Source of the DNA: a virus
Length of the DNA stretch: 45,563 nt
Reading direction: 5' to 3' (one strand)
Virus record (IMG/VR): IMGVR_UViG_3300037042_004781
Coordinates: 1 to 45,563 of that record
Shown piece after piece: positions 7,553-17,111 of this stretch. The position numbers were made by a program, and so were the translations under genes. Under the pieces are notes generated by a model, which made no database searches, had not been told where the DNA came from, and was given only the letters and a program-made list of their open reading frames with translations. Every line of letters begins with the position of its first letter. The first letter of the stretch is position 1.

Positions 7553-8146
7553 ATGCTCATCCCCAACTCAGAAATCGTCATCAGCGCGGCGAATAACGCC
7601 GGTTCGGTGAAAATCCAGCCCGAATACTACGGGCCTCTCTACTCGCTTGTCTGGTCGTCTCGCCTGGCCAATGGCGAGGGGGTCAAGGTGACGCCGCTGT
7701 CCGCCGACGCGCACCCTTCGGCACGCTACCATGAAATCGAATCCGTCGACGCCGAATACAACCTGCTCTGCGCCTTGTTCAAGCAGCCCGTCGTCAACCA
7801 GATTTACCCGACCAAGGACTCCCTGCGAGCGGCCATCAAGGTCGCCATCGAAAAGGACCTCGACCGGGTCCGCGAGATCAAGGAGCGTCCGGCCCCCGTG
7901 GCGGACCAGTCGTTCCTCGACGCCGGGGTGGATGCCGACACCGCCATCCGCCTCCAGGAGTACGGCATCAACCACATGGCCAAGCTCGCCCAGCTGGATG
8001 TCGTGGACCTGATGGCAGTGCGCGGCATGGAGCCGCTCGCCGCCAACAGCCTCATCGACAAGGCCAAGACATTCGTCACCTCCTCCGCACCAAAGGCGAA
8101 GACCCATGTCTCTGCCGCTGCAACCGACACTCGTCGATCTGCGTAA
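7553..8146 (+). CDS. Head protein of unknown role, 197 aa, with helix-hairpin-helix-like C-terminus
   Basis: First gene after the capsid terminator, with an AGGAG ribosome site. Residues about 130-170 (YGINHMAKLAQLDVVDL followed by MRGMEPLAANSLIDKAK-like sequence) resemble paired helix-hairpin-helix units, which bind DNA or proteins. The last 14 codons overlap the next gene. A head completion or DNA-stabilising role fits its place between capsid and adaptor, but no family was recognised. Confidence 0.7.
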   Translation: MLIPNSEIVISAANNAGSVKIQPEYYGPLYSLVWSSRLANGEGVKVTPLSADAHPSARYHEIESVDAEYNLLCALFKQPVVNQIYPTKDSLRAAIKVAIEKDLDRVREIKERPAPVADQSFLDAGVDADTAIRLQEYGINHMAKLAQLDVVDLMAVRGMEPLAANSLIDKAKTFVTSSAPKAKTHVSAAATDTRRSA

Positions 8147-8816
8147 CACGGTCATCATCCGCTCGGGCGCCGGGTCGACCGGCGCTCTTGCGGGCACGAT
8201 GGCTCCGCTCATCGACGAGTTGCTGCGCCAGTCGCAGCGCGAGTTGTACTACGAAACGGAATGGGTGCGCCTGCGAGTGAGGCGCACCTATGCGTTGATC
8301 GCCAATCAGACCGACTACGACATCCCGGACGACATGGACATCGCCGGTCTGTGTGTGCTGACGCTGATTGACAACAAAGGCAAATACCATCAGCCGACGT
8401 ACGACGACATGGTGGATTACCGCAACACCTATCAGACCCCGAACCGCCCTCGGTTCTGGTGGATCATGGACAGCAACATCAAGTTCCTGCCGGCGCCGGA
8501 TTCGACGTGGGTGTCGATGATTCTCGACTACACGATGTCGCCGAACAGCCTGATTTCCGAGACAGACCGCTGCGCGGTGGACGGGGAATGTCTGATCCAA
8601 CGGGCGGCCATCAAGCTCCGTGAGCAGATGGGCATCGGCGGGGATTCCAATCTGGCCCGCATGGACCACGAGCGGTACTTGCAGCGGATGCGCGTCAATC
8701 AAGGCCCCTCGCAGAAGTTCCCCATCGCCTCGCGCACGCTCGCCGGCCCGGCGTACTGGACCCATCCCCGCGCTTCACCCTACACGCCCGAGTGGAATCC
8801 ACCCGGCACTTGGTAA
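8106..8816 (+). CDS. Head-tail adaptor, 236 aa
   Basis: Likely the ring that closes the portal and joins it to the tail nozzle. It begins TLVDLRNTVIIRSGA and continues with a helix rich in Gln and Glu (LIDELLRQSQRELYYETEW), then a beta-rich middle (TDYDIPDDMDIAGL) and a helical segment (ECLIQRAAIKLREQMG). This order resembles the gp4/gp11-type adaptors of podoviruses. It starts within the previous gene (41-bp overlap). The call rests on this resemblance, size and position. Confidence 0.7.
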   Translation: MSLPLQPTLVDLRNTVIIRSGAGSTGALAGTMAPLIDELLRQSQRELYYETEWVRLRVRRTYALIANQTDYDIPDDMDIAGLCVLTLIDNKGKYHQPTYDDMVDYRNTYQTPNRPRFWWIMDSNIKFLPAPDSTWVSMILDYTMSPNSLISETDRCAVDGECLIQRAAIKLREQMGIGGDSNLARMDHERYLQRMRVNQGPSQKFPIASRTLAGPAYWTHPRASPYTPEWNPPGTW

Positions 8817-8825
8817 GGAAACCCC

Positions 8826-9191
8826 ATGGCTATGCAGAAATACAAGGCCCTCATGGCGCAGCAGGTCGGCAACACGCCGATGCGCCGGGCCATCACCATC
8901 CCGGACAACACCGGCCTTGGCAGCACCTTCCGGGCGCTGTTCATCGCGGCGGGCCTGACGCAGGACCAGACCGACGCCATCATCGGGTTCAAGATCCCGC
9001 CTCGGCTGCTCGGATTCGTGGTGGCCAACCCTATGCCGGGCGTGGCGATCCAAGCGTCCGATTACACGACGCACGGGCAGGCTGTTGCGGACATCGACCT
9101 CTACTACGAGCCGGCCGACCTCGACCTGGATTCCTACGTTCGTTCCGCTTCGGGCTCGGCCGTGACCGCCCTCGCCGTCATCTACTGGTGA
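8826..9191 (+). CDS. Hypothetical structural protein, 121 aa
   Basis: Placed ten bases after the adaptor gene. Small, with no membrane segment, and alternating beta-type sequence in the C-terminal half (QAVADIDLYYEPADLDLDSY). Probably a minor head or tail protein, judged only by the late-operon context. Confidence 0.6.
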   Translation: MAMQKYKALMAQQVGNTPMRRAITIPDNTGLGSTFRALFIAAGLTQDQTDAIIGFKIPPRLLGFVVANPMPGVAIQASDYTTHGQAVADIDLYYEPADLDLDSYVRSASGSAVTALAVIYW

Positions 9192-9194
9192 GCC

Positions 9195-9344
9195 ATGTTT
9201 CGCCTTCTCATCGAAGTGTTCGGGTTGGTGCAGACGCCAGGAGTCTCTGGTGGAGGACCGATCCCGCCGGTGGTTCTGGACTTACTCGATGAGTCCGGTC
9301 TTGCACTCTTTGATGAATCCCTCGTTGTTCTCCAGCAGGAGTAA
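9195..9344 (+). CDS. Small protein, 49 aa, upstream of the long fibre
   Basis: ATG at 9195, three bases after the previous stop; TAA at 9342-9344, two bases before the fibre's ATG. The product begins MFRLLIEVFGLV, has a Gly/Pro turn, and ends with an internal near-repeat, LLDESG and LFDES. Its stop region carries the fibre gene's CAGGAG ribosome site, so its translation is probably coupled to the fibre. No family recognised. Confidence 0.6.
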   Translation: MFRLLIEVFGLVQTPGVSGGGPIPPVVLDLLDESGLALFDESLVVLQQE

Positions 9345-9346
9345 TC

Positions 9347-12300
9347 ATGTCTAAGCTCTCATCCTACCCGGCCGCAACGGTTTCCACCGGGGGTAAGGTC
9401 CCTGTCCTGCAAGGGAGCGGGCCGTATACGAACAAGAACCTGACGATGACGCCGGCCGGCGCGATCCTCGCGGAGGCGGCGAACGCTGCCGCGCAACTCG
9501 CCGCGCTCGGCACGGCCGCGACTCCGACCGGCTCCGGTCTGCCCCATGTGGTCAGCGGCGTACAGGCAGCTGCGGCATCGCTCATCGTGAATGCCGACGT
9601 GCTGACGGGCGCAGACATCGCCTGGGATAAAATCAACAAGTCAGGCGCCACGGCGGCGGATGTCGGCGCTGTGGATACGGTACTCCTCGGTGTGGCTTCC
9701 GGCGTGGCGACTCTGAACAGCGGAGCGACCGTCGTTCAGAACCCGGCCAACGCCCTCACTACTCCCACAGCGTCGAGCATCCCGCTCACCACGTCCGGCG
9801 CAGTGACCATTGATGATGGGTGGATCAGCACGAATATTCCGCGTCAACCCACCGGCACTGGCATCCCTCATGTGGTCAGTGGCGTGCAGGATGCAGCGGC
9901 ATCCCTGATCGTCGACGCCGACGTGGCGAGTGGCGCGAACATCCTGTGGACGAAGATCAGCAAAACCGGGTCATCGGCCCTCGATGTGGGAGCGATCCCG
10001 ACGGCTTGGCTCGGCGTGACGTGCGGCGTGGCTACGCTCGACAACCTGGGCAACGTCAACCAGAACCCCGCTATCGCTACAGTGACGCCGGCGGTGTCGT
10101 CCATCCCCATGACCACCTCGGGGTCGACCACTCTCGATACCGGGTGGATGTCCACGATGATCGGCTCCGGCCCCACCCATGCAACCGGTCTTGTGCCGGA
10201 TCCGGGCGCGACTTCGGGGAACACGAAGTTCCTTCGCGAAGATGGGACGTGGATCGTGCCCCCAACTGCCTCGGGCACGGTAGCCGGTGGTGGTACGAGC
10301 GGATTCCATGTGATTTTCGATGCGGCGACCACCATCGGCAACAGCGCCTATGTCAGCGAAAACAGTGGCGGCACCATCGTCAATCTGAACGCGACGGCGG
10401 CGACGGCGACTCCGACCAACGGCATCCATCTTGTTGGCGAAGATGGCGCGGCAGTGGCGCAGGTAATCGACGCCTACGCCGGCATGCCCTCCTTTGTTGG
10501 TCGGCGGGCGGCCGGAACACAGGCAACCCCTTCAGCCGTACTGTCGGGCAACACACTCGTCAACCTCGTTGGTCGCGGTTACAATGGATCAGGATTCACG
10601 ACCTCGCGGGTAGCCATCCAGGGACTGGCCAGCAACGACTGGACCGCAGCGGACAACGCCACGGAGCAATGGTTTTACATCACCAAACGCGGAACGGCAA
10701 CCTCGGTTCCTCGTATGGCCGTCCACGATGATGGTAGCGTGTCGGTGGGGTCCAATCTCGTCGTTGGCGGCACGGCCGGAGACGGAGTCTTCGTTGCCGA
10801 GAACGCGGTGCTCGCGCAGAAGTCGTCTGGTGCGGACTCGATCCAGCTTGTCGGATTGTCCGGCGGAACGACCAGCAACATCCTGTCGCTGACGCCAGAG
10901 ACTCTCAGCGGCAGTTTCACGGCGACCTTCCCGAACCGCGACATCACGGTCAACGATTGGTCCAGCCTGGCCAACGTGCCGTCAGGAGTCGCCTCTGGAT
11001 TTGCCACGCTGAACAGCGGCGCCACCGTGGTGCAGAATCCGGCGAGCGCGACCACCACCCCGGCGGTGTCGTCGATCCCTCTCACCACGAGCGGGGCAAG
11101 CACCATTGATGACGGCTGGATCAGCGCCAACTTTGCCCGACAGGCGACCGGCACCGGACTCCCGCATGTCATCAGTGGAGTCCAGGAGGCGGCGGCAACG
11201 CTCATTGTCAACGCTGACATCATCACCGGCGCCGACATCGACTGGGCGAAGATCAATAAATCCGGCGCGACCGCTGCCGACGTGGGCGCCATCGACACGG
11301 CGCTCGAAGGCGTTGCGTCCGGCGTGGCGACCCTCAATAGCGGTACCACGGTGGTGCAGAACCCCGCATCCGCCACAGCAACGCCGACAGCGAGCAGCAT
11401 ACCGCTGACCGCCAGCGGCGCCGTCACTCTCGACGATGGCTGGATCAGCGCCAACTTCGCCCGGCAACCGTCAGGAACGGGTATTCCGCATGTCATCAGC
11501 GGCGTGCAGGAGGCGGCATCCTCGCTCATCGTGGATGCGGATGTGCTCACGGGAGCGGACATCGCGTGGGCGAAGATCAGCAAATCAGGAGCAACAGCCG
11601 CCGATGTGGGGGCGATTGATACCGCGCTGGAAGGCGTGGCGTCTGGTGTCGCTACGTTGAATAGCGGTGTCACCGTGGTGCAGAACCCCGCATCTGCGAC
11701 CGCGACCCCCACGGCATCGTCAATCCCACTGACCGCTTCTGGTAGCACGACCATCGACAGCGGATGGATCGGAACCGACATTTCCCGGGTGGCAACAGGG
11801 ACAGGCATTCCGCACATCGTCTCCGGCGCGCAGGATGCCGCCGCTTCGCTGATCGTGAATGTTGATGTCCATTCTGGCGCCAACATCGACTGGACCAAGA
11901 TCAACAAGACGGGCGCGGTTCCGGGTGATGTGGGCGCTCTTGCCTCGGCGGCGGCAACCACCACCCCGACAGCCAGTAGTGTCCCCTTGACGACCAGCGG
12001 CGCGACGACCATTGATGACGGCTGGATCAGCACCAATTTCCCGCGCCAGGCTACCGGCACCGGCATTCCGCATACGGTCAGCGGCGTCCAGAATGCGGCG
12101 GCGTCCCTGATCGTCGACGCGGACGTGCTCACGGGGGCAGACATCGCTTGGGCCAAGATCAGCAAATCGGGCGCAACCGCCGCCGATGTGGGGGCCGTTC
12201 CGACCAGCGGGGTTGTCGGTGTCGCCGGCCAGGTGGGCGTGTTCAGCGCGAGTGGGGTAATCGGCAGTTCCGCAGGGCTTGCCGTCTCAAGCGGAATGGT

Positions 12301-13606
12301 ACTGATTGACCTCGGATCGGGGGCGATGCCCGCGTCCTCCAGCAAGGGCAATCTCCTGCAAATCATCGGGGCCGACAGCGGTCAAGTGAAGATCGGGAGC
12401 GCGGCGTTCGGGAACACCACCGCATTTCTCCTGCAAACAGTGGCCGCCGGTGGAACCCGGGCGACCCCGGCCGCGACGGCGGCGTCTACCTCGTTTTTCG
12501 AGGCGGCATTCTACGGGCACGACGGGAACGCCATTACCGGGGCTAGAGGCTACTATAACATCTATAACGCCAACACATGGAGCGGAACCAATAACGACCT
12601 CTACCATGTGTGGGCGGGCACTCCCGATGGCAGCGTCACCCCAGCAAATTGGATGACGCTACGAAACGGGAACCTGCTGGTTGGCACTAGCACTGTCAGT
12701 GGCTACACGACGGCGGGAAATATCGACGGTATCGGCATCGTCCAATCCAAGGGGGACAGCACTGCCGGCATCGCGCTCGACAATAACGCGGCCACCGGAA
12801 ACTTCACCCTGGCGCTGTCTCCGGCCCCGGTCATCAGCGCCGCTCGTCGGTGGTCATTCGCCGACCTCAACACCTTCGCCCGTCGGTCTGATGCGGGTAC
12901 TTGGACGGATTACAAGCACTGCCCGGAACGGTGGGAGGACTACACGGGCGGATTCAATTCCTCGGGAAGTAATTGCGGCACAAGCGCCAGCGGCGCGAAC
13001 GCATCGGTGCGGTGCATCTTCGACAACGTCCGCCCCGCGACGTGGTACATCGGCGGTGCCGAGCTGAACATGGGCACCGCGACGACCGGAAGGGCGGCGT
13101 CGGGGTTCTTCACAGATACCACCAATGGCCCGTCGAATATGTACTTTGGGTACGGGGCCTACGAATACCGCGTTCTGACGCATATCTACGCGCTCCCCGA
13201 CGCAGTCGACACCTTCATTGTGCGCTGGGGTCCGATGGCCAGCGTGTCGGGTGTCCCGACCGATGGTGTCTACTTCCGCCTCGATTACACGGAGAACTCC
13301 GGGCACTTCACCTGCGTGTGCCGGAACAATGGCACCGAGACGACAGCCGACTCCGGGGTGGCGGTGGCAGCGCAGACCGATTACGCGCTCACCATCAAGG
13401 TGCTCGCGGATCGGTCGCATGCCTACTTCTACGTCAATGGAAATCAGGTTGCCGACATCACGACGAATATCACGGCGGCGAACCGGCTTGTGACTGCTGG
13501 CCACGCCATGGCGATCAAATCGGCTGGGACGAACTACCGGAACGTCTACCTGCGCTACCAAGGCTACAAGTACGAACTCACCACCGCCCTCGTGCATGGG
13601 CCGTAG
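9347..13606 (+). CDS. Long tail fibre with six internal repeats, 1419 aa
   Basis: Probable receptor-binding fibre. The low-charge, Ala/Ser/Thr/Gly-rich sequence is dominated by a 108-residue repeat, each unit starting GTGIPHVVSGVQ-like. Copies begin at codons 9530, 9854, 11150, 11474, 11798 and 12056; the fifth is shortened to 86 residues. Residues about 265-600 interrupt the repeats. After the last copy comes a beta-rich stretch, then a distinct C-terminal domain (about 1180-1419) with cysteines and alternating strands, likely the tip. The beginning, MSKLSSYPAATVSTGGKVPV, resembles the virion-attachment ends of other phage fibres. Strong ribosome site. Confidence 0.85.
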   Translation: MSKLSSYPAATVSTGGKVPVLQGSGPYTNKNLTMTPAGAILAEAANAAAQLAALGTAATPTGSGLPHVVSGVQAAAASLIVNADVLTGADIAWDKINKSGATAADVGAVDTVLLGVASGVATLNSGATVVQNPANALTTPTASSIPLTTSGAVTIDDGWISTNIPRQPTGTGIPHVVSGVQDAAASLIVDADVASGANILWTKISKTGSSALDVGAIPTAWLGVTCGVATLDNLGNVNQNPAIATVTPAVSSIPMTTSGSTTLDTGWMSTMIGSGPTHATGLVPDPGATSGNTKFLREDGTWIVPPTASGTVAGGGTSGFHVIFDAATTIGNSAYVSENSGGTIVNLNATAATATPTNGIHLVGEDGAAVAQVIDAYAGMPSFVGRRAAGTQATPSAVLSGNTLVNLVGRGYNGSGFTTSRVAIQGLASNDWTAADNATEQWFYITKRGTATSVPRMAVHDDGSVSVGSNLVVGGTAGDGVFVAENAVLAQKSSGADSIQLVGLSGGTTSNILSLTPETLSGSFTATFPNRDITVNDWSSLANVPSGVASGFATLNSGATVVQNPASATTTPAVSSIPLTTSGASTIDDGWISANFARQATGTGLPHVISGVQEAAATLIVNADIITGADIDWAKINKSGATAADVGAIDTALEGVASGVATLNSGTTVVQNPASATATPTASSIPLTASGAVTLDDGWISANFARQPSGTGIPHVISGVQEAASSLIVDADVLTGADIAWAKISKSGATAADVGAIDTALEGVASGVATLNSGVTVVQNPASATATPTASSIPLTASGSTTIDSGWIGTDISRVATGTGIPHIVSGAQDAAASLIVNVDVHSGANIDWTKINKTGAVPGDVGALASAAATTTPTASSVPLTTSGATTIDDGWISTNFPRQATGTGIPHTVSGVQNAAASLIVDADVLTGADIAWAKISKSGATAADVGAVPTSGVVGVAGQVGVFSASGVIGSSAGLAVSSGMVLIDLGSGAMPASSSKGNLLQIIGADSGQVKIGSAAFGNTTAFLLQTVAAGGTRATPAATAASTSFFEAAFYGHDGNAITGARGYYNIYNANTWSGTNNDLYHVWAGTPDGSVTPANWMTLRNGNLLVGTSTVSGYTTAGNIDGIGIVQSKGDSTAGIALDNNAATGNFTLALSPAPVISAARRWSFADLNTFARRSDAGTWTDYKHCPERWEDYTGGFNSSGSNCGTSASGANASVRCIFDNVRPATWYIGGAELNMGTATTGRAASGFFTDTTNGPSNMYFGYGAYEYRVLTHIYALPDAVDTFIVRWGPMASVSGVPTDGVYFRLDYTENSGHFTCVCRNNGTETTADSGVAVAAQTDYALTIKVLADRSHAYFYVNGNQVADITTNITAANRLVTAGHAMAIKSAGTNYRNVYLRYQGYKYELTTALVHGP
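9530..12210 (+). repeat. Six in-frame copies of a 324-bp fibre repeat
   Basis: Unit starts lie at 9530, 9854, 11150, 11474, 11798 and 12056. Spacing is exactly 324 bp except for the 1296-bp insertion between copies 2 and 3 (four unit lengths) and the 258-bp fifth copy. Units share VVSGVQ, AASLIV.ADV, GADIAWAKI and SGATAADVGA-type blocks. They diverge enough at DNA level that simple recombination has been quiet for some time. Confidence 0.9.
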
Positions 13607-13617
13607 GAGACACCACC

Positions 13618-13908
13618 ATGAAACTCAACGTTCTTCTCTACAAAGACGCGGCGAACCCGGAGGGATATGATGGCGCCTGGCCGGCGAAGGTTCGGGAAGT
13701 CGAGGATGACGCGCATGCTCCTACCGCTCCATGGGTGGAAATGTCGGTAGAGCAGTTCGAGGCCGTGATCGCCACGGGCAAGACCGCCGCCACGATCGTC
13801 AGCGATCAGGTCAATGCTGCCCAGCTTGCGGCGGTGGCTGCGGTCGTGCAGGACCAGAAGATCACCGATTTCAAGGCGTTGCAGGCTGCCGCGACAGCGA
13901 AACCCTGA
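13618..13908 (+). CDS. Small protein after the fibre, 96 aa (possible fibre chaperone)
   Basis: Real start ATG at 13618, with a TAGGAGAC ribosome site over the fibre's stop. It begins with a beta strand (MKLNVLLYKDA) and ends in a helical region (AAQLAAVAAVVQDQ). Many phages place a small assembly chaperone right after the fibre, which fits, but no family was recognised. The stop overlaps the next ATG (TGATG). Confidence 0.65.
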   Translation: MKLNVLLYKDAANPEGYDGAWPAKVREVEDDAHAPTAPWVEMSVEQFEAVIATGKTAATIVSDQVNAAQLAAVAAVVQDQKITDFKALQAAATAKP

Positions 13909-15560
13909 TGGCTCGACGGCGACAAGCCAACAAGACGCTGGTCGGGTTCACCGGACTCGATCTTCGGCGCACGCCCGAAGCCGTGGATCCGATTGCCTTC
14001 CGTGTCGCCAACAACATTGACTTGACGACCGGCGGTGGGTTCAAGGCCCGCGACCAGTTGCGGCTCTACGTCACCGTCGACTCGGCGTCTGTGGGCCTCT
14101 ACGTCATTGGGAACGATCTGCATGTGGCGCTTCCGTATCGGACGGCAACCGCGATTCCGCGCCCTCTCCTGCCCGACCTCGTCTACGATCTCATCGGCGA
14201 TTCCGCCACCGCCGCGTACTCGGGAACCGGGGCGCGGGTAGCCGCAGCAGCGTCGTGGCATGGCCAGCCGTACCTATGCATCGAAAAGAACGCCCCCGGA
14301 AGCACGACGGGCGCCAAGGCGTACGAGCACCATTTCATCCCGCTTCAGCCGGCCACCCTGTTTTTCTCCGCGACGGCGAATGGCACTACCACGCTCGCCA
14401 GTGTGACCCCCGACCCTTCGACTCTCGGCATCATCGCCGGGGCGACGGTGTGGGTCTACGGCAATACCACCGCGTACCGGGTGGTATCGGTCGGCGCGGG
14501 GTCGATGGTGCTGACGGCGACGGTGCCGACGGGGGCGGTGAACGGGGCGGTGATGTCCCCGAAAGACACGCGGGTTGGGCTACCCTTCACGCCTGGCGCG
14601 GCGCTGTTCCTCGCGGCCGAGAAGGTATGGGCCAACGAGCAGTTCACCGGCGATACGTGGTTTTGCTCGTCGGTGAACGGCCCGAGCGATTGGGCCGCAG
14701 AGGCCGATGCCGGGTTCTTGCCTACGTCGGTCCATTCGGGCGGCGACCAGAAACTGCACGGCTACGGACTGTTCAACGGCAAGCTGGCGATCTTCTACGA
14801 GACGACGGTGCAGCAGTGGACCATCGACCCGGATCCGGCCAACCATGAATTGTATGGGGTGACGGGCGGCGCGGGAACCCAGCAACCGGGATCCATCGCC
14901 AACGTCATGGGCGACCTCGTCTACTTCGCACAGGGCGGGTTCCGTTCGCTCAAGGCCGTGGTCACGACCGGACAGATCCACGACGGAGACGTGGGCGCCC
15001 GCATCCAGCCCGAGACGCGGCTACTCGACTTCGCGCAGCTTCCTCGGCCGTTGAGCCTGTGGTCGCCCTCGCGGGCGCAGTACCTGTGCGCCCTCGGCAC
15101 GACCGTCTATGTGTTTACCGCCTCGCCCACCTCCGGCGTGGTCGGGTGGACCAAGTACACGCTGCCGTGGGCGCTCGACGCCATGGTGGAGCTTGAGGGC
15201 AAGGTCTATGTCCGGCCGACCGGGGTGGCTGAAATCCATGTGTTCGATCCGGCGGCAACGACGGAGTCGGGCTTCTCGTGGACGGCCCAATTCGCGTATT
15301 ACGACGGCGAAGATCACACCATCCCGAAGTTCTGGCGGGTGTTCGACTACGCTGCCGACGGTGCCGCCGCCTTGTCGTACCTCATCGACCCAGCGGCCCC
15401 GGCGCAGGTGGTCAACGGCCCGGCGATCAACACCACCCTGTTCGGCCGCGCTCGTACCTTCCCGATGGTCATTTCCAACCATGTGGCCACGGTGTTCTCT
15501 GGCACACAGCCCTTTTCGTGCGACCGGTTCACCTATTGGTTCGACCTGGGCAACCTATGA
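13908..15560 (+). CDS. Tail nozzle-like protein, 550 aa
   Basis: Start ATG at 13908, overlapping the previous stop. It opens MARRRQANKTLVGFTGLDLR, then a long beta-rich body without membrane segments. This looks like the propeller-type nozzle or tail-hub proteins that form the short stubby tail of podoviruses (P22 gp10 or T7 gp12 type). Repeated strand-turn patterns (GNDLHVALPY, VYGNTTAYRVVSVG, KVYVRPTGVAEIHVF) support a propeller. Family assignment is by shape, length and place, not by a diagnostic motif. Confidence 0.65.
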   Translation: MARRRQANKTLVGFTGLDLRRTPEAVDPIAFRVANNIDLTTGGGFKARDQLRLYVTVDSASVGLYVIGNDLHVALPYRTATAIPRPLLPDLVYDLIGDSATAAYSGTGARVAAAASWHGQPYLCIEKNAPGSTTGAKAYEHHFIPLQPATLFFSATANGTTTLASVTPDPSTLGIIAGATVWVYGNTTAYRVVSVGAGSMVLTATVPTGAVNGAVMSPKDTRVGLPFTPGAALFLAAEKVWANEQFTGDTWFCSSVNGPSDWAAEADAGFLPTSVHSGGDQKLHGYGLFNGKLAIFYETTVQQWTIDPDPANHELYGVTGGAGTQQPGSIANVMGDLVYFAQGGFRSLKAVVTTGQIHDGDVGARIQPETRLLDFAQLPRPLSLWSPSRAQYLCALGTTVYVFTASPTSGVVGWTKYTLPWALDAMVELEGKVYVRPTGVAEIHVFDPAATTESGFSWTAQFAYYDGEDHTIPKFWRVFDYAADGAAALSYLIDPAAPAQVVNGPAINTTLFGRARTFPMVISNHVATVFSGTQPFSCDRFTYWFDLGNL

Positions 15561-17065
15561 CCGTCGACGTGCTTCAGCGGCAGGCAACACTGGAAGGGGC
15601 TACCGACCTCGCGGTGGACACGGACAACGCCATCATCTGGACCGTGTCCCCGCAGACCGGGTACTTGGAGCAATACGCAATCAATGGTGCCCTCCATTTG
15701 GCATCGGTCTACCTCGGGTCCCCCGAAACTCTGCTGTTCGGGGACATGGGCGCCGGCAACCGGATGTTGGTGGCGAGCCGCGACGGCACGGTCAAGCGGT
15801 ACACGCTGGCCTCGCCGCCAGTGTTGGAGGCCACCGTCATTACCGGGTGCGCGGAATCGAAGTGGCTCGCCTACGGTGGCACCACGTATCGCAGCATTGG
15901 CCAGCAGGCGCTCGGGCAGCTGACCTGGGCAACGGGAACGCTCTGGACGGGGCTTCCGCGCATCGCCAACGCGGCAGTCGTCGTTATCAGCGCGAAGACC
16001 TACGTATTCTGCTTTGACGGCGAGGGCGGATACGCATTGGTGACGGACGCGGATTCGGCGGGGGTTCTACGCCGAGTAGCGGGCGGGCTGATGTTGGATG
16101 CGAGCGGGATCCGCGATGTGGCGGTTACGGGCACGACGATCTACGTGGCCACCGAAAACGACCGGCTACTCACAATCAACGCAGCAAACCCGTACGCGCC
16201 GGCCATCACGGTGAGCGCGGCGTACGAGGGTAAGGGCCTCCGATCGGTCACACCCGATGGAGTGGTCGGCACTATCGCCGATATGGGACTGTTCCATTTT
16301 CCCGGCTGGTACCCCGTCCTCCGGCATCGGGTCGCCAACGCTTATTATGCGCTGCTGACGGCCGGGGGGCTATGGTTCACCGCTACGGTTACTCCACCCC
16401 CGGGACCCGCAGATGTGGGTTGGTGGAAACTCAACGAGACATCTGGAGTTGTCGCGGCGGATAGTTCGGGCGGAGGGCACCCAGCCGCTGTGACTGCTCC
16501 TACCTGGAATAGTGGTCTTGTGGCAGACGGTACTGGGAACGGACTAGCGGCGGTCACACTCCCAATCAGCCTACGTACTCCACCTAATTCGTTTTCGTGC
16601 TGGTTCACCCCAGCCACGAGAACCGACGCCGGAGTGAGCGGGGGACCGTATAGCCCATGGCCCCCGAATGTCATCTCAAATGACGTGTTCGGGCTTGGTG
16701 GAGTGGGGATCGGGGCGAACGTATGGTCGAACGCCGGAGGCGGCGGAACGGTCGTTGTCGGGAGCGTGGCCAACCCGGTGCCGGGACTGCTGCTTGTCGC
16801 TGGGCACCAGTACCATCTCGCGGTAACATACGGTCTTGCCAGCACCAACGTTTACGTCGATAGCGTGATGGTGGCGACCGCTGGCCCGATTGGGTATTAC
16901 TCGGGCGGCCCAACCTCATTGTTTCGGATGAACTACCATAACGAGGACCCGGCATACAGCACGGCGCGGTTCGCCAAGGGCACGCTCCGCGACGTGCGGG
17001 TGTATTCATCGGAGTTGACGGCGGCGCAGGTGGCCGCGCTGTTCGCTGTTGGACCCGCCCCCTAG
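15557..17065 (+). CDS. Tail protein: beta-propeller plus LamG/concanavalin-like domain, 502 aa
   Basis: ATG overlaps the previous stop (ATGA at 15557). Residues about 10-260 are a run of blades (DLAVDTDNAIIWTV, DGTVKRYTL, IYVATENDRLLTI), typical of a WD/NHL-like propeller. Residues about 280-500 look like a carbohydrate-binding jelly roll of the LamG type, starting GWWKLNETSGVVAADSSGGG and ending RDVRVYSSELTAAQVAAL, a common phage LamG ending. Likely a tail appendage that touches host glycans. Confidence 0.7.
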   Translation: MTVDVLQRQATLEGATDLAVDTDNAIIWTVSPQTGYLEQYAINGALHLASVYLGSPETLLFGDMGAGNRMLVASRDGTVKRYTLASPPVLEATVITGCAESKWLAYGGTTYRSIGQQALGQLTWATGTLWTGLPRIANAAVVVISAKTYVFCFDGEGGYALVTDADSAGVLRRVAGGLMLDASGIRDVAVTGTTIYVATENDRLLTINAANPYAPAITVSAAYEGKGLRSVTPDGVVGTIADMGLFHFPGWYPVLRHRVANAYYALLTAGGLWFTATVTPPPGPADVGWWKLNETSGVVAADSSGGGHPAAVTAPTWNSGLVADGTGNGLAAVTLPISLRTPPNSFSCWFTPATRTDAGVSGGPYSPWPPNVISNDVFGLGGVGIGANVWSNAGGGGTVVVGSVANPVPGLLLVAGHQYHLAVTYGLASTNVYVDSVMVATAGPIGYYSGGPTSLFRMNYHNEDPAYSTARFAKGTLRDVRVYSSELTAAQVAALFAVGPAP

Positions 17066-17068
17066 CGG

Positions 17069-17096
17069 TTGAATCTCGGCCATCTTCCTGTACCAT
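17069..17096 (+). promoter_or_regulatory. Weak candidate promoter TTGAAT-N16-TACCAT
   Basis: In the 46-bp gap before the collar-fibre gene. TTGAAT (17069-17074) and TACCAT (17091-17096) are spaced 16 bases apart. The 12-mer TCTTCCTGTACC here (17083-17094) also occurs in the capsid terminator loop (7469-7480). Only partial sigma70 agreement. Confidence 0.2.
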
Positions 17097-17111
17097 CTAC
17101 CTGGACCCGCC

